From Tigriopus japonicus (lineage: Eukaryota > Arthropoda > Copepoda > Harpacticoida > Harpacticidae): DNA of 64,000 bases. Location: assembly GCA_010645155.1 (NCBI GenBank), contig CM021321.1, positions 3,047,126 through 3,111,125 of the forward strand, given 5' to 3'. Each line of letters opens with the position of its first letter. Positions within the stretch are counted from its first letter, which is position 1. The translations under genes and the position numbers were made by a program. Under the pieces are notes generated by a model, which was given only the letters and a program-made list of their open reading frames with translations, made no database searches and was not told the DNA's origin. Below are positions 1-13,139 of the stretch, piece after piece.

Positions 1-137
1 ATCGATGGTTTACACGTGTAGTTCCCGGAATCCCGATTGGGACTAGCATCATAAATGACCAAATGACTTCTCGTTTCTCGGCCCAATTTTTCCGTGTTCA
101 CCGAGAATCGTCCGCTCTCAGAATCGTAAGGCACAAC
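1..137 (-). CDS. dpr: Dpr-family protein, exon for second half of Ig domain 2 (partial, cut by window edge)
   Basis: This exon encodes the C-terminal half of the second immunoglobulin domain of a Dpr cell-surface recognition protein. The minus strand has a good acceptor (TTTTTTCTAG) just before position 137. The frame then opens VVPYDSESGRFSV and ends with RDSGNYTCKPS, the D-x-G-x-Y-x-C signature of an Ig F strand carrying the second Ig2 cysteine. The previous exon ends in phase 0 after YHGDQ, so the junction reads FWYHGDQ-VVPYD, the usual Dpr pattern around the C and C' strands. The window ends two bases into codon 46, so the G strand, stalk and membrane anchor or GPI signal are missing. In Drosophila, Dpr proteins bind DIP proteins at synapses. 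The family call is firm. Which Dpr paralogue this is cannot be told from the sequence. Confidence 0.93.
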
Positions 138-3100
138 CTAGAAAAAATTGGAAGAGGAATTTTCTTCAAGTGCCAACTTTAGTAGAAGAAGAAAAACTTG
201 AAATGAACCATTAGCCGCATGCAAAAGCGTTCCAACGAAAGAGACTCAATGCCCGTGTTCCAATGTCTGCAGAGCGCAGAAAAAAAAGTTTTGGGAACAC
301 GCGAATAGTCACACATGGAATAAAAGGGGCTGAACACTGTCTGCCGGTTGCTGAGAAGGATGGAAATAGCTCTTAAAGAAAAGTTTGCAAGGTCCCTTTT
401 ACCAACCGAACGAATTGAAACAGTTACTGACCGTTCAAGGGAAAATACGCAAGTCACAACAACTTTGCCAACCATTCGCTTCTACTATCTTGAAACAATC
501 TGGATCAACGTGAAGCTTTACGTATAATAGAAAAAGAGGATTGCACTCATAAAAAGACACTTTTGAGATTGCAGAGAGGTAGGTTGTGTACTGCATAGTG
601 TTTTGCGACACAAAAGCCCCGAGAATGGCAGTCCTTCTGCAGTCAATGAACCTTTATATGACCAGCTTTGAGACAGATCTGGAGCAGACATTTTGGTAAT
701 TTTGGGGATCTGGTCAATTATCCGACTCTTTTTCACACTGTCTAGACTTAGATTGTACCAAAAGTAAAAAAAAAGGACAAAAATAATTAAATGGTAATAT
801 AATTATCATTGAAAACGTCTTTCTTTCATCAATGGCAGTAGCATTATTTGAGCGAGGCTCAAAGCAAACCATAAAAAGATTTCAAGGCAAAAATGAACTG
901 ACCATGTAACATGTGAGAGGTAGCCCGACAAACTTATATAAATTTTAAAACACGAAATTTTGGGATGAAGAGCTTCCCAGAGGTGCGAATTATTGATAAT
1001 TTTCTCCCATAAAGAAAACATGAACGGGATTCAAAGAAAAATAATAATTGTACATTCTCCTTTCTATGGGCAGAATGTACCTTTAATTGAGTATAAATGG
1101 CTTCAGTTTTCGATGAACTTTCCATGTTCTAAACAAGAGAGCTCATTCGTCAAAGTAATCTTATACTTTGAATAAGACATTCAATCCCCGCATGTTTTAC
1201 CTGAAAGAAGCTCATCACAACCTTTCCGAAGACTTCAACCCAACCAATTGGCTTTTTCAAACGTGTTCCCATTATTTATGTTCTTGAGATTGTCAAGATT
1301 CTTATCGCTTATCATCATTATCCGCCTCTTCATGGAGTACAATTGACGAACAAAGTACGCACATTCGTTCCAACCTTGTATCAAAACGTCAAAGGCTGCT
1401 TCGTTTACTCTAATCCCAATCTTGGTTCCAATTATGTTCCAAAGTGGTGCTCGTTAGCTTATTTTTTTCTTGTCGCTCTTTCTAGATCTTAAAGCAGTAT
1501 CAACCGAAGCATTCAACCGAATCGTAGAATTTGAACTTGGATTCAAATGCACGAGGTCTAGACAGTTAATAGGGTATTTCCTGCCAAAAAAGGATGGTGG
1601 GAACTTGAGAGAACCTGTCAGTTCCACCCTTTGTCCTTTCACCCAATATACGTAGTCGAAGTCTGTGATCCTCCTTGAAAAGAACCCTTCATTTTAGGTC
1701 TCATTGTCATTAGTAATTCAATTTTCCCGGGACGTAGGCGCAAAAACGCTCAACACAGACAAAATTGGTGGTTCTGGAACACGCAATCGAATTTCCCCCT
1801 TTTCTCCCCTTAAACGAAGGGGTTGGACATAAAGTTGGACTGTTGTGATTGAGCATTTGAGGCTGAATGTCAGCTGCTTTTTAACCCCCCCTCTTTTCTT
1901 TAAGCTGAGGTGGCGGTTTTTGGTGCTCTTAGAGCATCACGGTGTGTATTTGAACTGAATAAGTCATTTTTAAATTCCAAAAACTTTTGAGACCGTTTTT
2001 GAAATGTGTATGGAATGCAGAACAATCATTTGAATTCGATTAAATAGGTCACGGGCAAAAACTCTATAATATTACTTCAAACACACCTAAAAACAAATAT
2101 TTGAAAATTTACTTTGACTTAGTCTTAGACGTACTAAGAGAAGTGTTTTAAACATTTTGGAAATCTACTTGGCGGATCTATTTTCAACGACATTTTTGGT
2201 CAGTGTTCTTGAAGGATCCTCGTAGACAAAAGGTAGAGTAGATTTCAACAATATACTAGGTAGACACGCACACATAAGGCTACTTGAGAATTCCTATTGA
2301 AGATAATGGGCAGAAAAAGAATTCATAAAGCATGTTTTTACTGACCTTTTATAGTTCTTTTTGCCCATGACTGAACACAATTCAAATACATCTGCAGTAT
2401 TGCATTTGCACCTCAAAATTGGTCTCGAATTTTTTGGATTTTGAAAATGACTTCTTGAGCTCAAATACACACAGTGAGCACTAAATAAAAAAAAGACAGA
2501 ACATTGACTTGACATTTCGGTCACGGAGAGACTCTTGTCCACAAGTTCTGTCAGGTAATGATTTTGGTACAACGACCTTTTTTGGAATAGCCAACACGTT
2601 TCTTTACATTTTATGGTTGAATTATTCTTTGATTGTTGGTTCAAGGATAAAATAATATTTGCCAATACCCTTTAAGACAAAAAAGTGCTATGTTCATGTA
2701 ACATAAAACATCATTCAATGCTTTGATGTGACATTTCGTCTGAAAAAAACCTTGTTGTCACAAATTTTTTATGAACGAGTTATCAAACATGGCACCGGCA
2801 TGATTTGCCTTTACATAATCCAAAGCAATTTTCCATGTTAGAAACGAGACGTCATGTCTTGCCATCAAAAGTCTAAGACGAAGTACTGATGGGATCTTGT
2901 TTCTATCAAACAAGTAATTATACGGCAATTATTGTATCTAACACCACAAAAGAGCGATAAGCATAATAAGGAAAACATTACCAAACATGTAATTTCGCTA
3001 CTCCAAGCTAGTCATTCCTCAGTTGGTCGACTACTGAGAACCACTGCATTTTCTGGACGACAAGCCGACAAGACGAGAAGAGTTTTTTTTATATTTCCAG

Positions 3101-4229
3101 TAAAAAACGATCAAGTGATTTCTTCTGTAAATGAGATCTTGTTTTGGTTAGGTATGTCCCATACCGTAATTTTCAGCTCAATCGAATGTCGGAGTGAAAA
3201 GTTCTGCTTTCTCAAAGTTATGTACCGAATTGACGTTCACGATTCAAAACGTGGTGTGTACACACAAGAAAGAGACCCGGTCTATGTAGTAACTTCTTTC
3301 GCTTTTTATGCAAGTTTTATCAGTATTTGGTGTTTCCTTTTCGTTTCATTCTAGAGCCATTTATTCTAACTTCAAATGCTGTGTACTTGTAATGCACCAA
3401 AATTGCATTGGTTTGTCACAACGGTGTTTAAAAGTCCACTAGTCTGAAACCTTCCCCAACTCCTTTTTTAAGGTCTGAAATTGGTCGCTCTGATTTGGTT
3501 GACGGCCCCACTTGCCTTCTCCTTTTTCCTTTTTTCTCCTTCCTCATATGTAGAGGGTGACTAATTTTGAAACTGAAGCTGACGTTTTAAACGTGTAATA
3601 ACTTCAAAACGAGGCAAAAATCTTGATGTCCTTAAAATTTAAGACTGTTTTTTGAAACAATAAGTAACAATTTGCTGTTAACTGCTGCCAATTACAAATC
3701 ACAGAGGATGTACCAGAGGCATTCAAACTTAGCAGAGTGAAGAGCGTATTTTCGGAATTTCTCTTTTTTACACCACAGGTCATGCCATAAATGCCGCTTG
3801 AGGTCGCTTTTTTCGATTGAATCGTGAACGTCGATAGAGCATAGAATGAATGAGCTCCCCCTTGCATGATGAAAATAACAGAAGAGGGCCAACTCATTCA
3901 CTTAATGTAATATTATTTAAAGAGCTTTGACAGCGCATAGCTTTTGACTCTGGTGCTTGATTGGATTGAAACTTGAGTTACAGAATTTGCCCTACAGAAG
4001 CAAAATTTTATTTGCAGACAAACGCCATTAATTTGATTTTATTGGAAATCAAAACTTTTACCGCTAGCTTCGTCGTCCAGATAATTTCAGTGGTTTTTGT
4101 GACTATCAAAGGAGTAAAGTACATGTAACGGTTTCTGAAAGAGGCTTCTTGAACCATTTCCTTGCATTTACTCAATGTTTGTCTTTGGCCTTCAGGGGAT
4201 GAAACGAGGACACGCATGGAACTACATAC
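138..4229 (-). other. dpr intron between the two halves of Ig2 (about 4.1 kb)
   Basis: The intron has donor GTATGT at 4229 and acceptor CTAG ending at 138 on the minus strand, phase 0. Frames of 123 to 140 codons at 2294-2665 (minus) and 2932-3354 (plus) show no recognisable domain and no convincing splice context, so I treat them as chance. A small hairpin (CCCCTT/AAGGGG) sits at 1806-1822. I see nothing else that can be named. Confidence 0.8.
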
Positions 4230-4357
4230 CTGATCTCCGTGATACCAGAAGATGAATGCAGGCGCCTCTGGACTGTATGATATTATGCAAGTGAGATTGA
4301 TCACACTGCCTTGATTGACGTGAATATCTGGACTGCCCTGGATCCTCACATGTGGAA
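4230..4357 (-). CDS. dpr: Dpr-family protein, exon for first half of Ig domain 2
   Basis: This 128-bp exon encodes the N-terminal half of the second Ig domain. Visible strands are GSPDIHVNQGSVINLTC, with the first Ig2 cysteine, and SPEAPAFIFWYHGD, with the core tryptophan. The SPE-P-A-FIFWYH motif is close to diagnostic for Dpr Ig2. The acceptor is a pyrimidine-rich CTTATTCTGTTCTAG before 4357, and the donor is CAG|GTATGT at 4230/4229. The exon begins with two bases completing a split codon. The previous exon supplies G, giving Val and the continuous reading LNII-V-PHVRIQGSPD. The open frame runs past both splice sites to about 4610 and 4008, but that extra sequence is unrelated to Ig domains and is intronic read-through. 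Confidence 0.95.
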
Positions 4358-7300
4358 CTAGAACAGAATAAGGAGAGGAAAAAGGGTCACAACAATCGTC
4401 CGATAACTCACGCGGAAGAAAGGAAACTGGACAAGTCTCTTGGACAATGAAAACTAGCCTCCGTTTTCTCCATAGTGGTGTTTTTCTATATTGATCCCAT
4501 CGTTTTAAACTAATGAGTACTAGAGTCAAACCTTGCCTAGTTAAGAGCCCAAGGGGCTTAAAAGGCCATCCAGTGATCAAATAAGTTCTTGACAAAGTAC
4601 GAAGACGCACCCATCAAATATGCCGTTTTACGAGTACTAGCCTCCACTTTCTTGCATGATTTTGTACTCTGACTGTTAGTTGTACTGCGATTTTTCCGTC
4701 CAAATCCTGAGGCCAAAATGGTTGTTTACAATGCCAAGTTTTAGAAGCGAGGCCAATTCATTGTAAAGCTTTGCCAGAAGTCACTGAGGAAGTTGAACAA
4801 GATATATTTTCTGATTCCTTAGTACCCATGTTTCCCCCTTAGAAAAACTTGACCCACTTTCCTATCCCAGAATTTGATGTCAGGGCTGTGGTTTCAATTG
4901 AAAGCGAAAACCTCTCATGTTTTTGCGGGCTTCATATTTCTAACAATCAAAACATGGTTTCCCCTCTCTTTTGTACTAACATATAAAAGGGCCTTCATAA
5001 CAGGTCTTACTTCAAACGTCATGTTTGCTGAGTTGATCCAATCAATGGAGGATGAATAAAACTAGAATTCCCAATAAACTCTCATTGTCATGATGGAAGG
5101 AAGTATTATGGTTTTAACCCATTGTGCTGCTCCCAATTTAACGCAAAACTCAGTTTTACCAAAAGTTTGACGATTGAAACCCCAAGCCTTTATGTGCAAA
5201 TGAGGCAACCTGCCTCATGTTTACATGAGGCTGTCACACTCGTACACTCTGACGGAGAGAATATGAACTATTTTCTGCGTGACGTAAAGCTCCTATTGGA
5301 CCTAACAGGAGCAGTCAATGCACTTTGGAATCTTGAAGGACCACTTTGGGAACGCGTTCCATTTTGAAATTCCGCAAGCTCACTCCCATCACTCACTCGC
5401 AAAAGATTGAACACAAATTCGCAATGCAATTCAACAACTTCTCAATTCCAGTTGGTCTAAAAAAGGTGTCCACAGAGGGCTTGATATTTTAGCACCCACG
5501 ACACCTTGACAACTCGAATGGATTACACACGTGCTTGGGACATTATGAAGGGCCTTCTTTACCAGCAAGGGTGATGATTTTCTCTCAAGAGTGAATTGAA
5601 TGCCCCTTTTTGAAAGTCTCGAAGGTATAGCATTCAGGGTTTTGTGAAATATTTGGTACGTTATGGAGCTTGCTGAATAAATAGGAAATTGGAATAGCTA
5701 TTACCGCAAGCGTTTGTTGCGAGGATGCTTGTTGAAGTGGTTGGGATGAGAGGGATTGGGAAGAATTGCTAATCCAAGCAATTGTTATGTAAATGTAGGA
5801 TTGAATACAAAGCCAGCTAGAATTATTCTGTTTTGTTTAGAATAAAGTAGTATTAGATGTGGGTGAAATTTGTTTTGAGCAGAAAATGCATTGATCAGTC
5901 AACCAAAGTCTCGTTAATCGTGATGAAAAGCTATTGGAACACTTGGATCTTGATTGTTTGAACGTACATTGGATTGAATACAAACGTAATATAAAGGAAA
6001 AAAAGGTCCGAGTCTTATTTGAAGAAAAGACTCCATGAATGATGAATATATCCGATCGGATTCCAAATGGAATAATAGAATTTCAATACTCGTACTCCCA
6101 ACGAGCCACCACATAATCCTCGAGTTGATCCCATCTTTCTGGGGAAAGCTAAATTGAAACTCTCCTTATTCCCAGATTTGGGATGGATTAGAGGACCTCA
6201 AAGAGGGGTTGAACAAAGACAAAACTTGGAACAAGGTCAGTCAGAAATTCTTTTGAAGTAAGCCTCCGTGAAATTGGTCCTCCTCACCTGAAAACGTCCT
6301 CTTGTACCTTCAATGCATTCTTCAGGCCACATTATGCAAGTACATTTGTGGTCCTCAAAGGCTTGTTAAAACTTGTTTTGTGTATTGTGGCCAACGCAAC
6401 AATGCTAGTGGAACAGATCACTTCCAACGATATTGATAAACGACCCAAACTCGGTGGTGGAACAATGCTTGGAACTCTTTGAAGCCGAATCCCGATGGGA
6501 AGATCCCCCTTTTTATTGTATTTGAACTTTGGGATAGGACATGAACATGGGGCTTAATGGAAAAGTAATAAAAGTGAGCTTGGGGGTTCGCGTAGTTGGG
6601 TTATAAGGCCTCCAATCTGTTGTCGTAAGCTGTAGAACACAGCTGCCTTCTTCTAAAATTCTTACAAAATGATGATATATAGTTCTTCCGGCTCAGTGGG
6701 TGGCCCGATTTCTGTACTAAGACACATATGTACGAGCGTGTACCGGGGCCTTTTGGGGGGTCACATATATGGTCGCTTGTTCAATCAGGAACTCTTCTGT
6801 ATGACATCCTTTGCAGTCTTGGAGCAATTAACACTTAGGGTGGGAACATTTCCAAAAAGCAACTAACGAACCTTTTTCAAAGATGAGGAAAATGACACGG
6901 TTTTTTTCTTGAGATAGAGTATTCAACCGCAGCCAAAGTATCAGGTTATTTGGGTTGAAAAGGCCGAAATTGCGGCAAAAGGTCATATGTCTAGGCCAGA
7001 AATACGATAAAGCAAGACAGACGTCCCTAAAAAGGGAACTGGCAAGCCCATGTATGTTCCATTTTTTGGTAATCCTCGTGCGATCCAAGTGGATCGAACA
7101 ATAATGAGGGACTTGGTCTCAGAACATTAAGTTGCCGGAGAAGCAAGCCTGATGGTCCACAGTCAGTCCACACATCTTGGCTGGAACTCTGATCCAACAA
7201 AACGCGAGCCAAAAAAGTTCAGCCATTCTTGAGCCAACAAGCAACAGCGTGTCTCAAATCGCGGAGTCTTGGAGCCTGAAATCGTTTTGCATGATTCGCA

Positions 7301-10300
7301 ATCTTGATGCGCCTAGATGCCACTAGATAACTTGATGGCTCTTCTCGAGATTGTGAAACCAGGGATGTCTCCATAGATTCATCAAAGGCCGTGGTGTGCT
7401 GGCTGGCCTTTTGGGCCTTCAGGCACTTTGAGGTCACAACAAGAAATCTGTGTCGTAACAGCAGGCTGGAAGCAGTTTTTCTAGCCACTTTTTGCTACTC
7501 TTTGACACAGCTTTCCCAGCTGATGTTCAAAATATCCTGCCTGGCTTGAGGCCAAAGCCAACGACCACCCACCAACATCGCTTAAAGAGCCACCGTTTTA
7601 TTATAACATTTTGCAAGGACCCTAATTTGGGGGAGCCATGGACCGTATTTTAAAAAAAGAATCTGTTGAGCTTGTCCAATCCAAGAGCGATCTCGCCCTT
7701 TTTCTCTCTGTCCGAGTTTGGTCACTTTTCTCATCTCGTAGCCCTTCAATTGTTAGCCTGGTATTATTGGCGAAAGAGTCGCCCATTAAGCAGATGGAAC
7801 TTTTGGGTGCCCAATGAGAGTCTTCTAGGCCAGCAAGACCCAAAACGTGAGTCTACTCCTCAATTATCTGTCTTTCCGCTTGCTTCTGCTGGCTCGGAGA
7901 GCCTTGGCTTCGGGTTGAATACAATACGGAAAATAAGTTAGTACATAACCACTTGGATATGGAGACTTTTAGCCAACTTTTAGGCCGTCGGACCAACCAC
8001 AGTGGACATCTCCACTTTCATGGACTGAAGGTCAGGGACGCAATGCTTAATAAGAAACTTTGGGAGGGCTTCCGGTCGGGCAAATTGGGTCATTTCTAGA
8101 TAGACTTGAAGAATAGAGGGGCTTTAGAAACCGTTCCGATGTCAATAATTGAGGACGCATTTGCTCAAGTCTCATTTTCCTTGTGGATTGATCATCAACG
8201 CTTTGGAGTTAAAAAAGGACTCATGCTGTTCCTACACTTCTTTCATCGAAACACATAACAAAGACACACATGTTTACAAGAAAAATGATTGCCCAAACAT
8301 TGAAGAGTCCCATCAGCATTCGCTACTTTTTGCCCAAACAAGTAATATTGTTTCGCAATGCTTTTATAGTGAGAGTGAAAGAATGTAAAGTTTCTGGATA
8401 TAATAGTACTATCAAAATCATTCCTCCTCGTATTTATACAAGGCAAGAAAATTGGGCATTCATTCATTTTTTGTGCTTGTTATTCTACTCATCTCTTTGG
8501 ATCTCGTTCCCAGGGGTTCCCATACTGCTCAGTCTGACGTGAGGTAACTTTGTTAACGTCAAATGAATTGGAACAGAAGGCACCCTACCTAGACTTCAAG
8601 AAAAACGTGTCTGCTTCATTGTTCACATTACTCGTATTGTATGTATAATACGAAGATGCTTGGCCAAGCATGCAGCGTTCATGAATTTGCAACAATTTTG
8701 CATTTGGCATCAAAGCACTCACATCCAGACAATGAGAGAAAAGGGCTCTCTACTTTGGAACTCCAAGGTCCTAAAACCGATATTGGATCTTTAGGTACGT
8801 ATACTGTCAGCCAATATAGTGAAAGTACCAACGCAAAGAAAAAGCGGATTTGAGACCCTGTCAAGGGCAGAAGTTTTTGTATTCTTTTTGTCGAAAAATG
8901 ACAATGTATGAATAAAATTTGCGATCAAAGTACTGAAATTTAGAATGAAGAACAAGTCAAAGATTATGTCAGAAAGTGAAATTCCATTTCCTCAACCGGA
9001 ACTCAAGGATCGCGGTTTTATGTACAATCGTAAACACTTTTTGTCGAGGTTAGGTTGTAAGTTTTCAATAGGTGTAAGTATTTGTCGTGAGGTAGAGAAA
9101 AAAAGTTGGATAGGGATTTTGACGATTCTTGGAAGCTTCCCAATCTTCAGTGCAATGAAACTCAGGCCTTGTTGGAGAGGATCAAAGAAGAAATAGGCCT
9201 TCGGATCGAAATTGCCACTTTTTCCTACACGGTCCAACGTTACAGTGCTAACTGAAGGTACCAAAGTGAGATGAGAGTTGGCTTGGAACCTCCCAGGGGG
9301 AAACATGGGAACATGTCCAAGCAAGGGTTCACTCTGAATTTGACATAAAAATCATCCGGGCTTGAAATGAGATTGTCAAGGGTTTGAACAAAACCCAACC
9401 CCGAACCGCGCAAATTCAAAACCTGACATAACAATACAACGATCAAAAGTGGGACAACTTCAATTATGGTTCATACGAACATTTTCAACGGATGCTTTGA
9501 CCATAAATCTCGAATTAATCCACGATTTTCTCACAATAGAAGAGGAATGTCCTTGACACCCAGAAATGGCGCGGAGAAAACTCAACAACACTTCTGAACA
9601 GGGTGACGGATAACTGCCCAACCAAACAATGTTGTAATTAATATGTAGATTGAAGCCACTTGTAATACACACTGAAAGCAATATTCATTCATGAAAATCA
9701 GTCCCCTAATCTACATAACAAATTGACCGTTGAAGACGGCCAAATTGTGTTTTGAAACTTTCGTTTTAGGCCCTAAAATATGCTTAAAAAAAGCTCGCGA
9801 CATGCTCAAAAATACGCTGAAGAACCTTAAATTTGCTCTAAAATAGGGAAACTAATATAGTTAAGAGAAGCAAAATTTGTTCATTCGCACAATTCAGTTA
9901 AGATATTTAAGATAGAAATGTCCCCTGCATACTTTCGCCTGGACGTATGTACCCAGTCACTTGAAGAATAATAACAAAACGAAAGCAGCCATGACACAAT
10001 TTAGTAGGATTTAAGGGGGGTTTCATTTAGGCAATTTGAAGCGATTTTTGTCGATTTTGTTTTCAATTTTCGCGAACATTCAAAAAATGCTTGAACACTT
10101 GTTATAGTCCGCCAAATGGATGAAGCATATTTTGGCAGTCTTCATTGATCGTCAAACATACCAAGCAACCGCAAATCCACAATCTGAAACTACTTCACCC
10201 TGATTTTTTTCAGCTGACACCCTGAAAGTAAGGAAAAGAGAATCGCCTTTTCCGAACGAATGTGGTCAGTGGTCTTCAACAACCAACGTGTGGACTAGAA

Positions 10301-12056
10301 ACGTGGTCGATCGAATTGCTTGGCATTGAGACAGCACCTTGTACGACTCTCGTGGCTGATTAGAGGTCCATTTAATGGAAGTTCATGAGAGCTGATCGAA
10401 AGGTGGCATGTTCGAACCAATTCTGGCACCATTTACATATCCCAAAAGTTACCGCCGAAAACAAGCACTTCTGGTTCTCTCATGAATAATGAAGTTGTCC
10501 ACAGCCACGAGAAACCGAAAAGACTTCACGAACTGTGTTTTGAAGTAAAGTATCGAACAATTAACCTTAACTATAAACAAATAAGTATCAATGACGTGAG
10601 TAAAAAAACGAGGTGACTATTTTTACTCCATATAACTCTGTATGTATCTTGGTTCAAGGCCGAGATCTAAGAGTTTTATGCACCAATAAAGCATGACTTT
10701 GAAAAGTTAAATCTAAAGTGAGATCAAGCGTTCGGGATGAATTAATGGCCTAAGCCAACCAGACCATGCAAACATATGAACCCTCGACATATTGTTAAAG
10801 TTCTGCTCCCATGGGATCGAGAGCACGTGCCTTGTGGGATGAATTCTTTGCTTAGGGTGTCATTAATTGTTCTCATTCTAGAAGGCTCTCATAAAACGAC
10901 GTCTGAGGAGTACAAAGTGGGTGCAAATGGAAACCTTGTCCTATCCCGCAAGTTTGATATCGGTCTCATTGAGCACCAATGCGTGGAAAAGTCGTCTATT
11001 CAAAGGAGCCTTTAATGCGGTTGTCCATTCAATCAGCCAGATTCGTTTTATACCTATTCCCAGGTCTGAAGGCCTTCTGGTGAGAGAAACCTTCGGTAAT
11101 ATCTGCGGGTATTGTGCTGAATGTATTGGATTGTATCGTTGAGAAAGGCGTTTGTGTCAGTGTTGGAACACAAAATCAAATTGCCGAGAACAAAACATGG
11201 CGTGTTCGGGCATGGTGACATGTTTTGAATTAAGTAACTAGTGAATTAAGGCGTGGTTCCAAATCATGAATGCCTGCCCTTTAGAAAGATGGGAAACCTT
11301 CATCATCAGACGACAACGTAGGGAAGTACTACGGTAATATTGAGTGGGTGGAGGTTCCGGAATAATCAATTTGTTCCAAGATCATGATGGCCTTTAGAGT
11401 AATGAACTTGTCGGAGCCAATATGGCTCAATTGTCGTTGTTCATTGGTGTCGTTGAAAGACGCTGTAAGCGTTAAGCATTACTCCCTAAGCGTTTAATGC
11501 TACAAGTCTGGCTCGATTTGGCCTACCGGCATAATCCTTGGTTGCTATGAGAAATAAATCTTGAAGAGCCGCTGCTCGTTCACTTAGAAGCTTCATTTTA
11601 TGCAAAGAGGGTCTGTCGTTAGCTATGGGCGAGAAGCCTTCCAGAGCCACACTTTTTCCGGATATTTGAGCTTGAACTTTGGGTTGGTAAGGTTTTTATG
11701 GGTCCGTCTCAACTAATATGGGACTCGCATAGATATATCGTCCCGGCTCCGACAGCCACTTCCTCATAGAGGAGGATCACCAAACGAGATCGCCTCTCAC
11801 CGTATCAATCCGAAGCCAAAGCCCAGAGATGGGCCAACTTCCACACATCTGTGACCGTTGATATTCGTCAGAACAGAACGACGAAACTGATCGTAAAACT
11901 TCGAGTGGAATGGTTCAACAAGATGGGACAACACGCTTTACAACTCTCACACGCGGATACCCCCTTCCCCTTTTTAGTATTGTGGAACGGGGGTATCTCG
12001 TTGGATCCAGAGACACGTGTTTCCCATTTTTTCATTCGGAATTGAATCTCCGAAAA

Positions 12057-12180
12057 GGTGGATGTCGGATCCTACCTTCAAAGGCTCGTTTTAGGTCGGA
12101 AGGATAATCAGGCTTTAATCTTCATTAAATCGTGGAATGAGAGATGTGTCCATTTGGAAATGAGTTACTGTTCCCTCAAG
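12057..12180 (+). pseudogene. Possible decayed BEL/Pao-type retrotransposon integrase fragment
   Basis: In the plus frame GTG GAT GTC the translation includes GRKDNQALIFIK, then RCVHLEMSYCSL. Integrases of BEL/Pao retroelements typically have a strand rich in aliphatic residues followed by R-A-V-H-L-E-L/M at this point in the catalytic core, preceded by a basic GRK segment about fifteen residues upstream. The match is by eye and short. The flanking frames do not give the downstream catalytic Asp and Glu motifs, so if this is an integrase it is a broken remnant lying in the dpr intron in the opposite orientation. It could also be a coincidence. No LTRs are visible nearby. Confidence 0.28.
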
Positions 12181-12778
12181 GGATCAAGGTGGCATCATTT
12201 CGGTTGCCTTTGGCATCAAAACACGAGCCAGACTACTTTCCGAATTCGCCTGTTTCAGTACGTTTGGGTACTTGTGGCCTTGCCGCTTCCAATCAATCAT
12301 TGAATTTTTTGCGCTCTGAACAAAGTCAACAAAGAACCTTTCAATAAATATTGGCGTCTCGGCAAATTTTCTGGCCCCTCAAACGTAGTACACTGGTACA
12401 CATTTTCACCCACACGAACATTTTGGATGAGTGAAGATTCGCTCCGTACAAATTGTCGGTGGTGTGCCAGTCAATCAGACTTCAGGAAGTCAAACATTGC
12501 ACCTTCGCCTCAACCTGGCCTTCCCTCAAGTCCTCAAGAACTCAATTCTTTTTCGCGCTAAAGGCCACGTATGGCACAATGCTCCTTCAATCCGATCTTA
12601 TTTGTCAAGGATTACCGCTCATGCAACCCTGATGGCCCTGAAGGTCTTGATAGCAGAGTCAGAAGCACGCGAGCTCATCTTAAAGCTAATATTGGTTATC
12701 GAGTAGTGTGCCTTGGCACGACCTGAGAATCTTTGGATACGGATCTTCCAGTAATTAAGGACATTCGAGAAGTCTGTC

Positions 12779-12867
12779 ATGGCAATGCCTTCTGGCCAAT
12801 ATGAACAGTACGATTATTTTCCTATCGACCTTTGGCGTACAAAAGCACTTCGAAACAACTTTGATTG
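12779..12867 (+). CDS. Speculative first exon of a small plus-strand gene nested in a dpr intron
   Basis: An ATG at 12779 opens MAMPSGQYEQYDYFPIDLW and runs 29 codons plus two bases to a strong consensus donor (GATTG|GTAAGT). A possible acceptor 73 bp downstream (TAATTGAAAG before 12941) restores the frame. The frame then continues to a TAG at 13137-13139, giving a basic protein of about 95 residues. An intron of 73 bp is a normal size for small arthropod introns. I recognise no domain, the acceptor has only a modest pyrimidine tract, and another frame over the second exon is equally open. Treat it as a model to test, not a gene call. Confidence 0.18.
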
Positions 12868-12940
12868 GTAAGTACTTGCGTGACCAAGACATGAAAAGAT
12901 TCCTTTGGAACATGTCCCGTTTATTTCCGATAATTGAAAG

Positions 12941-13139
12941 GCCATTAAAATGTCATCTTCGTGCCGACGACGCACTGTCCCAAAATATCCTCGAAATTGT
13001 GCATTCAAAAACAATCTTACCCTTCCGAACCCCAAAGAAGCTGCGAGAGAAGCAAGACGGGTACCCACTGTACGTACTTCCTTTGATGTTGAAGCTGGAA
13101 ACTTCGTTAAAAGAAAGGCCAAGAAAGATGGGACATTAG
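12941..13139 (+). CDS. Speculative second exon of the same nested plus-strand model
   Basis: Joined in phase 2 to the exon ending at 12867, this stretch reads PLKCHLRADDALSQNIL onward and ends PRKMGH-stop. It is rich in Lys and Arg, with no signal peptide, membrane segment or known motif. A competing frame (about 12950-13171) encodes a very basic 73-residue peptide over the same bases, which lowers confidence in either reading. Confidence 0.15.

Noticed and set aside
3226..3830. Shared GACGTTCACGATTCAA on opposite strands near 3230 and 3820
   Set aside because: One 16-base inverted match is about what chance predicts in 64 kb, and the similarity does not extend beyond it.
4008..4610. Single 200-codon minus-strand ORF containing Ig2 motifs
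   Set aside because: Only 4230-4357 matches Ig2. Both ends are read-through past clear acceptor and donor sites into introns.
10407..10437. tRNA-like GTTCGAACC box; similar boxes near 34110 and 63857
   Set aside because: No complementary T-stem, acceptor stem or A box can be paired with any of them.
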